Assembly (NCBI GenBank): GCA_902801025.1
Contig: CADCGZ010000011.1
Span: forward strand, 1 to 37,508
DNA: 37,508 nt
Direction: 5' to 3'
From: an uncultured bacterium
Lineage (GTDB): Bacteria > Verrucomicrobiota > Kiritimatiellia > RFP12 > UBA1067
Below the pieces are notes generated by a model. That model saw only the letters and a list, made by a program, of their open reading frames with translations. It did not search any database and was not told the origin of the DNA. A program made the translations under genes and the position numbers. Below, piece by piece: positions 8,593 to 17,500 of the stretch (position 1 is the stretch's first letter; every line of letters begins with the position of its first letter).

Positions 8593-9921
8593 ATGGGAAA
8601 ACTGGCTATAACCGGCGGAACGCCGGTGCTGAAGGCGCAGGACGAGGGGCTTTTCCACTGGCCAATCGTCAACGACGCCATGCGCGCCGCGCAGGCGCAG
8701 GTGCTCGAAACCGGCAACATGTCCGGCACTGACATTGCCCGCCGCTTCGAGGCGTCGTTCGCGTCATGGCAGGAAAGAAAGTATGCGCTTTCACATAACA
8801 ACGGCACGAACGCCCTCAATGCGGCGATGTTCGCCGTAGGTCTCGGCCCTGGCGACGAAATCATCTGCACGTCCGTCACGTACTGGGCGAGCTGCACGGG
8901 TGCGCTCGCCTTGGGGGCGGCGGTTGTCTTCTGCGACATAGACCCTGACACGCTGCAGATGGATCCCGCGAGCCTCGAGGCGCACATCACGCCGCGCACG
9001 AAGGCGATCATGGTCGTCCACTACATGGCGCATCCCGCGCCGATGGACGAGATCATGGCGATTGCGCGGAAGCACGGGCTCAAGATAATCGAAGACGTCT
9101 CACACGCGCAAGGCGGCCATTACAAGGGGCGGAAGCTCGGCACGTTCGGCGACGTCGCGGCGATGTCGCTGATGAGCTGCAAGTCGTTTGCGATCGGTGA
9201 AGGCGGCATGCTTGTCACCGACGACGCCGAGATTTTCAAACGCGCCGTCGTCTTCGGCCACTACGACCGAATCATCGACGTCTGCACGGATGAAGAAATG
9301 GAAGGCCCGAAGAACATCCCCTGGGGCGGACTCAAGAACAGGATGCACCAGACGTCCGCGGCGATAGGCCTTGAGCAGCTCAAGAAGCACGACGCCGAGA
9401 TTGCAGAAATCGATCGCGCAATGAAGTATTTCTGGAAGGGGATATCCGACATCCCCGGCATTTCGATGATCTATCCCAAGGAGGAGGGGAGCGACAAGGC
9501 CGGTTGGTATGCGTCGCGCTTTCTCTACGACGCAGCGGCGTTTGGCGGAATCTCGAACGTCACGTTCTGCGAAGCGCTCAATGCCGAGGCCTGTGGCGGT
9601 TTTTCGTTTGGTTGCAACATGCCGCTGCATTTTTCGAGCGTGTTCTTCGATATAGACATCTACGGACACGGCAGGCCGACTGCCAGCGCGTTTCTTCCAG
9701 ATGGCGTCGATCTTCGCGCGGAGACTGGCGCCTTGCCGAATGCCGAGAAGGTCAACATGCGCGTCCTCGGCGAGCCCTGGTTCAAGCATGACGACCATGC
9801 GAAGATCGACCCCTACATCGAGGCCCTCCGCAAAGTCGCCGCGAACGTCGGCGAGCTGCAGCCCATCAACGACACGACGCCGATTCTCGGTGGAATAGCT
9901 CTCTCAAAGAGGAAGAAATAG
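8593..9921 (+). CDS. DegT/DnrJ/EryC1/StrS family PLP aminotransferase
   Basis: 442 aa, cytoplasmic, fold type I PLP enzyme of the sugar-aminotransferase family. It opens with the family signature ITGGTPVLK. A TNALNAA segment should bind cofactor phosphate, Asp168 in IIEDVSHAQGG should contact the pyridine nitrogen, and Lys197 in SCKSFAIGEGG (codon 9181) is the Schiff-base lysine. Members transaminate keto sugars or keto-cyclitols, usually from Glu or Gln. At 442 residues it is longer than the usual 370-400; the extra length lies in the C-terminal half. It starts 6 bases after the ceramidase-like gene, whose last codons (AGGTAGGTAGGA) double as the ribosome binding site, and it ends 12 bases before an oxidoreductase. 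Substrate unknown. Confidence 0.9.
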   Translation: MGKLAITGGTPVLKAQDEGLFHWPIVNDAMRAAQAQVLETGNMSGTDIARRFEASFASWQERKYALSHNNGTNALNAAMFAVGLGPGDEIICTSVTYWASCTGALALGAAVVFCDIDPDTLQMDPASLEAHITPRTKAIMVVHYMAHPAPMDEIMAIARKHGLKIIEDVSHAQGGHYKGRKLGTFGDVAAMSLMSCKSFAIGEGGMLVTDDAEIFKRAVVFGHYDRIIDVCTDEEMEGPKNIPWGGLKNRMHQTSAAIGLEQLKKHDAEIAEIDRAMKYFWKGISDIPGISMIYPKEEGSDKAGWYASRFLYDAAAFGGISNVTFCEALNAEACGGFSFGCNMPLHFSSVFFDIDIYGHGRPTASAFLPDGVDLRAETGALPNAEKVNMRVLGEPWFKHDDHAKIDPYIEALRKVAANVGELQPINDTTPILGGIALSKRKK

Positions 9922-9933
9922 GCGGAGAAGGGC

Positions 9934-10896
9934 ATGGACAAACGTGGAGTCGTGATAATCGGATCGGGCTTGATTGCGCGCTTTCATGCGCAGGCGGTCA
10001 ATGCGTCGGACAAGCTCGAGCTCAAGGGCTTCTGCGATCTTTTTTCGCTTGAAAGCGCAAAGAAGGCGGCGGCGGAGTTCGGCGGCGCGGCATGGGGCGA
10101 CTACAAGGACGCGTTTTCCGCAGAAGGCGTGAACATGGCGACGGTCGCCACGGCCTCCTGCGCACACGACGAGGCCGTCTTTGCGGCGGCGGAGCACGGC
10201 GTTCCGGTCTTGGTCGAAAAGCCGCTTGCAATAACGACGGCCCGCATCGACGCGATGATTGCGGCTTGTCGCAAGTCCGGCGTGCCTCTTGGCTGCATTT
10301 TCCAGACGCGCTGGGACGAGGCGTTCGTGGACGCGAAGCGGCGCATTGACGCGGGCGAACTCGGGCGCATCACATACGCCGGGATCCGCGTGCCGTGGTG
10401 GCGCGAGGACGACTACTACACGAAGTCGTCGTGGCACGGCACATGGGCCGGCGACGGCGGCGGTTCGCTGATCAACCAGGCGATCCATCTGGTGGACTGG
10501 CTCGTTGCGCTGATGCCGCCAGTCAGGGAAGTCAAGGCGTTCGCGGCCGCGCTGGCACATCCTGTCGAGACGGAGGACACTGTTTCCGCCGCCCTTCGCT
10601 TCGAGGGCGGCGCGCTCGGCGGAGTATATGCCACGACTGCGGCCTTCCCGGGGCGCGGGAAGACGATGGAAGTCGCCGGCACGAAGGGGACGATTGCGTT
10701 TTCAGACGAGGCCACGGGGACTTCGCGCCCAGACCAGTTGCCGTTTACCGGGCACCAGAAGTGCTTCGAGGCCTTCGCCGATTCGCTCGAAGGCGGCACA
10801 CCCTATCCGATTCCCGGCGAGGAAGCGCGCAAATCGGTCGCGCTAATCGAGGAAATCTACAAGTCGGCAGGTCTCGGCAGAACGGAGAATTTTTGA
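9934..10896 (+). CDS. Gfo/Idh/MocA family oxidoreductase
   Basis: 320 aa, cytoplasmic NAD(P)-dependent oxidoreductase. The N-terminal Rossmann fold carries IIGSGLIARFHA; EKP is present with Lys96 in VLVEKPLAI; and the catalytic-type G-G-G-x-L-x-x-x-x-I-H-x-x-D motif reads GGGSLINQAIHLVDW with His185. These features define the family, which acts on sugars, inositols and their derivatives. The pairing with DegT just upstream is typical of pathways where the oxidoreductase makes a keto group that the aminotransferase converts to an amine. The stop codon TGA (10894-10896) forms part of the extended -10 of the next operon. Confidence 0.92.
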   Translation: MDKRGVVIIGSGLIARFHAQAVNASDKLELKGFCDLFSLESAKKAAAEFGGAAWGDYKDAFSAEGVNMATVATASCAHDEAVFAAAEHGVPVLVEKPLAITTARIDAMIAACRKSGVPLGCIFQTRWDEAFVDAKRRIDAGELGRITYAGIRVPWWREDDYYTKSSWHGTWAGDGGGSLINQAIHLVDWLVALMPPVREVKAFAAALAHPVETEDTVSAALRFEGGALGGVYATTAAFPGRGKTMEVAGTKGTIAFSDEATGTSRPDQLPFTGHQKCFEAFADSLEGGTPYPIPGEEARKSVALIEEIYKSAGLGRTENF

Positions 10897-10902
10897 TATA
10901 AT
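10894..10902 (+). promoter_or_regulatory. Extended -10 promoter of the GH39-like operon
   Basis: TGATATAAT is a perfect TGn-TATAAT element whose TGA is also the stop codon of the Gfo/Idh/MocA gene. At 17-base spacing the -35 is a weak TCGGCA (10874-10879). The predicted start near 10909 leaves a leader of about 15 bases containing a strong AAGGAGG (10911-10917), 6 bases before ATG 10924. Confidence 0.7.
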
Positions 10903-10923
10903 CGTTTCAAAAGGAGGAATGTC

Positions 10924-12357
10924 ATGAGTGCAAGTCTCGCGATACTCGCGGCTGTGGTTTCGGTGAACTTCAACTCCGAAATCGGGAAGGTGCGCTCCGA
11001 ACTCCACAGCTCGGGATTTGGCCCGCTGGTCTGCTCTTGCCCGGCCGAGCGTGTGGAGGAGATAAAGTCCATGGGCTTCAAGGCGGCGCGGACGCACGAT
11101 TGGGCGCTGCTCAACGGAAATGAGCGCGTCTGCGACTATTTCCACATCTTCCCGCTTATGCACCTCGACGCGAAGAATCCGAAGAACTACAACTTCGGGC
11201 CGACGGACTATCTCCTGAAGCGGACGCGCGAGGAGGTCGGCCTCGACGTCTTCTTCCGGCTGGGCACGTCGATCGAGCATTCTGGGCCGAAAGTCCATTT
11301 CAACTCGCTCATTCCGGATGACTTCGACAAGGTGGCCGAAATTTTCGCAGCAACAGTCCGGCATTACAACCACGGCTGGGCGGACGGCTTCAACTGGGGA
11401 ATCAAGTACTGGGAGATCTGGAACGAGCCCGACGGACTCAACAACATGTGGTGCCTTCCCGACGGCGACGACGGTGTTGGCGAGACGGACGAGGCGCGCG
11501 CGGCCGACCGCAAGGCGCGCGACGCGAAGCGCCGCGAGCTGTTCGCCACGTTCTTCGTGAAGTGCCTCAAGCGGCTCAAGGGCGAATTCCCCGAGATCAA
11601 GGTCGGCGGGCCTGCACTATGCACGTGGGACAAGGAATATTTCGGCGTGCTTTTCGAGACGTGCAAAAAAGCCGGTGTCGCGCCAGATTTCGTTTCGTGG
11701 CACCACTACGACAAGAACCCCGACTGGATAATCCATTCGATCGACGAGATGAGGCGGTTCTGCGATGCGCAGGGCTTCAAGGACTGCGAGCTGATCGTCG
11801 ACGAATGGCATTTTTTCGGAGAATACAGCTGGGGCGAACTCCGGTCTCCCGATCCGGCGGTCCGCCGTCGCGTGTGGGATGGCCCAGCCGGGCACAACGG
11901 AATCGACTCTTCGTGCTTCAACCTGTCGCTCCTCTCGCGTCTGCAGACGTCGAAGCTCGACCAGGCGTACTACTACGGCTGCCGCCACATGGGGGCGTGG
12001 GGCTACATGGACGAGAGCCAGAACAAATACAAGGTGTACTACGGGCTTAAGGCGTTTGGCGACTTCCTGAAACGTCATCAGATTCTCTGCGAGTCGAAGG
12101 CGGAGGGCGGTCTTGCCGTCCTCGCCGCCAAGAGCGAAAGCGACGCCTTCAAGAAGGGTTTAATCGTAACCGACTATCGCACGGGCGCGACGGAAATCAC
12201 GGTCGAGGTGGAAGGTGTCGATTCGTGGCATGGCCCAGTCGTCTGGGTGCATGACAATACGCGGGACTTCGCGCGCGTGCCGGTGCGGCTCATCGACGGT
12301 AAGATTGTCCTTAAGAAAGCGGACGCGAACAGCGCGGCATTCATTATATGGTTCTGA
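10924..12357 (+). CDS. GH39-like clan A glycoside hydrolase
   Basis: 477 aa. The fold is a (beta/alpha)8 barrel of clan GH-A, closest in layout to GH39 (beta-xylosidase and alpha-L-iduronidase relatives). The acid/base Glu168 lies in KYWEIWNEPDG (codon 11425), and the nucleophile candidate Glu294 lies in ELIVDEWHFF (codon 11803). DFVSWHHYDKNPDW precedes the nucleophile as in GH39. The C-terminal beta-domain covers residues about 395-477. The start is fixed by the strong AAGGAGG and an upstream in-frame TGA. Residues 1-15 are hydrophobic but lack a basic n-region, so secretion is uncertain, unlike its operon partners. It heads a four-gene operon with a beta-rich secreted protein and two more putative hydrolases. 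Substrate not determinable. Confidence 0.8.
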   Translation: MSASLAILAAVVSVNFNSEIGKVRSELHSSGFGPLVCSCPAERVEEIKSMGFKAARTHDWALLNGNERVCDYFHIFPLMHLDAKNPKNYNFGPTDYLLKRTREEVGLDVFFRLGTSIEHSGPKVHFNSLIPDDFDKVAEIFAATVRHYNHGWADGFNWGIKYWEIWNEPDGLNNMWCLPDGDDGVGETDEARAADRKARDAKRRELFATFFVKCLKRLKGEFPEIKVGGPALCTWDKEYFGVLFETCKKAGVAPDFVSWHHYDKNPDWIIHSIDEMRRFCDAQGFKDCELIVDEWHFFGEYSWGELRSPDPAVRRRVWDGPAGHNGIDSSCFNLSLLSRLQTSKLDQAYYYGCRHMGAWGYMDESQNKYKVYYGLKAFGDFLKRHQILCESKAEGGLAVLAAKSESDAFKKGLIVTDYRTGATEITVEVEGVDSWHGPVVWVHDNTRDFARVPVRLIDGKIVLKKADANSAAFIIWF

Positions 12358-12359
12358 CC

Positions 12360-14558
12360 ATGAACACACGCCATATTATCCTGGCCCTCGTCGCACCAAT
12401 CGCCGTTTCGTTCAGGGCGGCGGCCGTTGAGTGGCCTACGCCCGGCGGGACGTACACGGTCCCTGCCGACACAACCAATGAGGTCTCTGATGCGGACTTC
12501 CCGCAGGTCAGCAAGCTCTCCAAGGTAATCTTCTCCAACGCCGGTTCCGCGCTCCGGTTCACGACTTCGACATATCCGTCCAATGTTTCCTTCGAGGGCG
12601 CGGGCTCGGTCATCATTGCGAATGAGGTCGACTTGGGCAGCGAAATCACGCTTCGGCGCAGTGCAGAGGACGCCGCAAGCGGGAACTTCGTCACGTTCGA
12701 CTTTGTCGGCGGCATCAAGTCGAACGAGACTTCTGGGGCGATTAAATTCTCGCCGTCGCTCTTCTCGAACGCGACCGTCCGCTTTCACTGCGAACTTCCC
12801 TCGAACCAGTTCAGCTCGGTTAATTGGTGCGGACGGGTTGACTTCGCGGAAGACCTCGGGACGGTGGTTAAAGATATCAGTCTTGCAGCGTATAAAGATG
12901 TGAGTGATGGACAGTTTGGCGTTGTTCGCCAGCGCGGCGGCAATGTCACTCTGGTGGACTCCGACAGCCAGCTGGGCAGAGAGGGCACAGGTGCGGTCGC
13001 CGCTTGGCTTCTTGAAGGCGGGTCGCTCGCGATTCGGAACAGAAACACAAGATGGTATGCGCATGGCCGGTATGTCCATTTCCGGCAGACTGGCGGGACG
13101 TTTTATGTGCGCTTGTGGCAACGTAATGATGCATGCAACGATGCTTATTCCCTTCCGACTGATTTTATCTACGGCGGTTCCGCCGTGGCAACTAATTCGT
13201 ACGATTCTTCTGATCAGGGGCATTTTTTCGGCGCCATGACGTTGGCGGTGATGGACGACGCGCAGGTCAGCGCGACCGGAATCAATGGCACGGGCGTCAA
13301 TACGAACTACGCGCATGTCGTTGCCTTGAATGGCGGTGTCTTGACGGGAGGGACGATTTTAGGCAGCAAGTCCGTGTATTTCGCCTTTAATGGCGGTACG
13401 CTTCGAAATGAATCAAGCGGGCCGGCCGTATACGGAATATCATCGACCCAGAGTCCGGGCGAAAGATGGGTTCGTGTCTACGAAAGGGGCGGTAGCGTCG
13501 AGAACAACAATTCCCTCGGTAACAACAATCTGTATCTCGACCATCCGCCGGTCCTTGAGCCGGTCGGGAATGTCGTTTGGTCTATCCCAGTTTCCGCCGA
13601 GCTTGAGCAGAAGGTCTTTCAGACGCCGCCGGCTGTGGTGATCACGGACAGCACGGGTGCAGGGTCCAACGCCGTTGCCGTTGCGGACTACGATTTCGAT
13701 TCGGGAAAAGTGACGAACATCACCGTCATTTGCCGTGGCGAAAACTACAGTGACGCGGTGGGTGATGTCACGGCGAACGTGTTCTTCAAGAGGGGCGATC
13801 CGCTTCTCGAAATGCCGATTGTCTGTTCGGTAGGACCGTGCCAAGGTGGCGACTTCCGGTTTGCCGGACGTCGGGCGATTCGTCTTCGCGACAATTTGAC
13901 TAACACCTACCATGGTGTCACGATCGTTGACACGGATATCCGGCGCGAGGCCGACCACACGGGAGATGTTAAGTATCACCTTCATGCGCTGTTCATTGGG
14001 AGAGGAGCGGATGACAAAGTCTGTTTTCTTAACAGTACTGGCATTGTCGTCAGGAGCGGCTGTTTGTGGCTGAGCGGTGGCGGCAATATTTCTAGGGCTT
14101 TCCCAGCCGCGACGCGGCTTGAACTCTACGGCGGACATGTCGCAAACGGTACCTATTCGTTCGCCGACATCGTCGTTGGCGGGGAGACGTGGTTGGTGAA
14201 TCATGAACGACAATATAATTATAGTGCGACGCTCGCCCTTAAGGAGGGTGGCACGCTGTGGGTCGATGTGGCGGACGCGACGACGAATACGCCGAAGCTC
14301 TGCTACGGCACGTTAAAATTCGGCACTGGCGTAAAGCTGACGATCAAGAATCCGGAGATGCTGAAAACGCGCGTGTTCAAGGGCGAGTGGACGCTCCTCG
14401 ATCTTTCCGGCGTGACCAATGTCACGGGCATTGGAAATCTCGTTTTGGACGCAGACCTCGTTCAGGATTTGTTGCGCTATGGGCGTCTCAAGTGGGACGC
14501 CGGCACACGCAAGCTCACTTGGCGTTCGAGTGATGGTTTTTGCGTAAGACTCAAATAG
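12360..14558 (+). CDS. Secreted beta-rich protein with GFxVRLK C-terminal tail
   Basis: 732 aa from ATG 12360, two bases after the upstream TGA; an in-frame ATG at 12348 overlaps the upstream gene and is less likely. No Shine-Dalgarno is visible, so translation may depend on coupling. Signal peptide: MNTRHIILALVAPIAVSFRAAA. The rest is beta-strand rich, low in charge clusters and high in Gly, Asn and Thr, like the passenger regions of verrucomicrobial surface proteins with autotransporter-associated repeats. No catalytic motif is recognised. The last 80 residues (GTLKFGTGVKLTI to the end) resemble the C-terminal beta-domain common in such proteins, and it ends DGFCVRLK. This tail aligns with those of the three giant proteins at 23438, 27305 and 31879. 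Likely a surface or periplasmic binding or structural partner of the neighbouring hydrolases. Confidence 0.72.
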   Translation: MNTRHIILALVAPIAVSFRAAAVEWPTPGGTYTVPADTTNEVSDADFPQVSKLSKVIFSNAGSALRFTTSTYPSNVSFEGAGSVIIANEVDLGSEITLRRSAEDAASGNFVTFDFVGGIKSNETSGAIKFSPSLFSNATVRFHCELPSNQFSSVNWCGRVDFAEDLGTVVKDISLAAYKDVSDGQFGVVRQRGGNVTLVDSDSQLGREGTGAVAAWLLEGGSLAIRNRNTRWYAHGRYVHFRQTGGTFYVRLWQRNDACNDAYSLPTDFIYGGSAVATNSYDSSDQGHFFGAMTLAVMDDAQVSATGINGTGVNTNYAHVVALNGGVLTGGTILGSKSVYFAFNGGTLRNESSGPAVYGISSTQSPGERWVRVYERGGSVENNNSLGNNNLYLDHPPVLEPVGNVVWSIPVSAELEQKVFQTPPAVVITDSTGAGSNAVAVADYDFDSGKVTNITVICRGENYSDAVGDVTANVFFKRGDPLLEMPIVCSVGPCQGGDFRFAGRRAIRLRDNLTNTYHGVTIVDTDIRREADHTGDVKYHLHALFIGRGADDKVCFLNSTGIVVRSGCLWLSGGGNISRAFPAATRLELYGGHVANGTYSFADIVVGGETWLVNHERQYNYSATLALKEGGTLWVDVADATTNTPKLCYGTLKFGTGVKLTIKNPEMLKTRVFKGEWTLLDLSGVTNVTGIGNLVLDADLVQDLLRYGRLKWDAGTRKLTWRSSDGFCVRLK

Positions 14559-14574
14559 CCTGATTAGGAGTGTC

Positions 14575-17500
14575 ATGATGGCAAGCACCAGGATGTTGAC
14601 ATTGGCATGCGCCGTGGCCGTTGCGCTTTGCGCAGCTACGACGGACGCGAAAACCGTGGCGATTGCGGATGTCGGTGCGCGTTCCGAGAAGAGCCTCGAC
14701 GTCTTTGAGGAGATGGTTAAGGCCGCTGGGCATGAAGTCCGCCGGATTACGGGGCCCTCTCGGACGCTGGAAAACGAAAGCGCGTACGAAGGGGCCGATG
14801 TCGTCATCTTGACAGGCGGGTGGAATGACTCGCGCTTCCCGTCTGTTGCGGCGTGTCGCCAGCTCGTGCGCTTCGCTGCGCGCGGCGGAGGCGTCTTGCT
14901 GGGCGGCTTTCGCGGGGGTGCCGTAAGGACGGGCGGATTTGCCGCGTTTCCCGACGTGGCGCAAGTCGTCAACCGTTGCAACTCCCCATGGCTCCGCCGG
15001 GTAGGGACGAGCCCGCTCGCCGCCGCCCTGGGCGAGTCGCCGGTCTTGTTCGGCGGATACGATCACATGGTCGTTCGTCCTGGCCGGAGCGGAACCGTGT
15101 TCGCGCGCTGCGGAGACGATTCGGTGGGCGCGTTCGGTCCCTGCGGCCTCGGGCGTGTCGTCGTGTTCGGCGTGTTTCTCTCGGTGCCGCAGGACAATCC
15201 CGGCGTCGACCGGAACAAGGCCGTCTACCGGGCGGTCATCGACTATCTGACAGGTGCGCCGACGGCTGACGCGGCTGCGCGCGAAGAGGCCGCGCGTGCG
15301 GCGCTCGACGCGTTCGACCGCCGGATGTTCGTCCACGAGTGGACGCACGACGAGCGCGGCGAAGGCATGGGACGCGGCACTATCATCGGCATCCGCGACG
15401 ACCTGGTTATTGCCCGCGAGGGGCGGGCCATGCTGCTTGAGTTCTTCGCGAAGAACCTCGTCGACAAGCCGCTTGCGGCGAAATGCGGCGAGTTGGCGCC
15501 GAAGTTCCGCGCCGCCGCGTCTGCCGTCCGCAGTCTGGCGGACGAGAAGATCGCCGCCGTCAAGGAATATGCCGCGGGACCTCGGTTTGGACAGGGCGAA
15601 TCGCCGTTCGACGCCGCCGCACTTACTAATGCGTTTGCCGCCGTCGGGGGCGACGTGTCGTTCGACGCCGCCGATGCGCTTGTCCGGGATTGCCGCACTG
15701 CGATGCGCGCCCAGCGCAAGGCGGCGCTTGCCGCGGAGCACGCGGAGGACCTCAAGTCGCTTCCGTCGCTCGTCGCGCAACTCGCGTCTCCCGACGAAGA
15801 AGTGCGGCTCTCCGCCGCAACCGAACTTGGGCGCATCGGCGATGCGACTGCGGACGTTGTCTCGGCGCTCGCGAAGGCGCTTGACGATTCGGCCGACAAG
15901 GTGCGCGTGCAGGCGGCGATCTCGCTTGGATGGATGCAGGCGAAGGACGCCGTTCCCGCGCTGATCGCCAAGGCGCGGCAAAACGACGATGGACCGCTCA
16001 AGCGCCGCGCCGTCCAGGCACTTGGGCAGATCGGCGACGACCGTGCTGTTCCTGTCGTCCTGGAGGCGCTCGATTCAGTCGACCGGTACACGTTCGAAAA
16101 CGCCATCCTTTCCCTGGGCTACCTTAAGGCGAAGGAGGCGGTGCCCCGTCTCATCGCGATTGCGTCCGACGAATCCGAACCTCTCTTTCTGGCCGACAAG
16201 AAATCTCTGAGAGACGTTGACCAGGATATGCCCGTTGTCAACCGCCGTGCGTCGGCGGTCCTGGCACTGGGCTACATCGGCGATGCGGCGGCTGTGCCGG
16301 CGCTGGAGGAGATTGTTCGCAAAAACCGGTCTTTCTGGAGCGACACGAAGGCTATCACCGCCTATCTCGGCGCGAGCCTCAACCTCATTGCATCCGACGC
16401 GCTTGCGCAGATTGCGGCTGGTGGTCGTGTGGAGAAGGGCGTCAGGCAGCCGGAGGCGCTCGCGTCCAAGGCGACGTTCTACTCGATTCGTCGTCGCAAC
16501 CACGCACTCGCGGGGCGCATAGACGGCGCGCTCAAGTGCATACCTGGCTTTCAGAACGGCAACGAGCCGTTGCTCCTGCCCTATCTCGCCGATGCGGGGT
16601 TCACCGGCATACAGGGTGCCTGGGGCGAATTCGACTTCAAGACGGACGAGGTGCTCGAAGAGGCGCTTCGCGACATGGAAGATCTCGGTCTTGTTTTCGT
16701 TGGCATCCTCCCCGGGCGGCGCTTCGGCGACATGGGGGACCTCGCCCGGGCCTCGCAGGAGCGCGCGTTCGCGCGCATTGGCGACAGTGCGGCGTACGTC
16801 GGCGTCTGGAGCGAGGAGAACTTGCCGGTCTGCCCCTCCATGAACCGGTGGAAGGATCCCGAGGCGACAGCCGACGTGAGGAAGCGCGAGAGCCCTGACC
16901 CGATGGTCTGCAAGATTGACACCGTCGCGCGTGCGACGCGCGTGGCCTGTCTCGAGGAGGCCGGCGCAGAGCTAGAGGCGCGCTGGCGCGAGACGCAGGA
17001 CTGGCTTCATGCACGGCGCAAGGGCTTCGCGTTTACGTTCTCGCAGTCCGCCGGGGAGCTTGTGAATCCGATTGACGGACAGTCGGCCCTCGCGCGCCTC
17101 GACTGCACCGGACCGGAAAGCTACGAATCGTTCGGGCGCTTCATCGCGTATGCCTGCGAGCGCTTCCGCAATGGCGAGGCGAAGAGCATGATGGCTGAAT
17201 TCTACAACATGTATGCGGCGTCGAACGAGAACGTCCTGCGCGGCTGCTGGCTGAGCGCCGTTCACTCGAAGTGCTACTTCCCGTTCGCAATCAACCAGTT
17301 TGCCCCGTTTTTCAGCTCCTACAATTCCTGGTCATGGGACAAGGGACGCTGGCCGCTGTATGCCGAGGTGTTCAGGCACGTGCGCGCTCACGAGGACGTC
17401 TACGCCGTCTCTCCTTCCGCCACGGAGGTCGCGGTGCTTCTCTCCGAGCGGTCGTTCGCGAGCTTCAAGCATAAGCAGAGGTATGCCATGTCGCAGGTCC

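Noticed and set aside
6841..8658. 605-codon open frame on the - strand
   Set aside because: It lies opposite the EamA gene end, a promoter and the whole ceramidase-like gene, has a composition rich in Arg, His and Pro with no domain, and is a normal by-product of G+C-rich codon bias.
12174..13316. 380-codon open frame on the - strand
   Set aside because: Antisense to the GH39-like gene end and the secreted protein; low-complexity Arg-rich translation.
14551..15981. 476-codon open frame on the - strand
   Set aside because: Antisense to the ThuA/HEAT part of the 1307-residue protein; Arg/Asp/Ala-rich with no recognisable fold or start signal.
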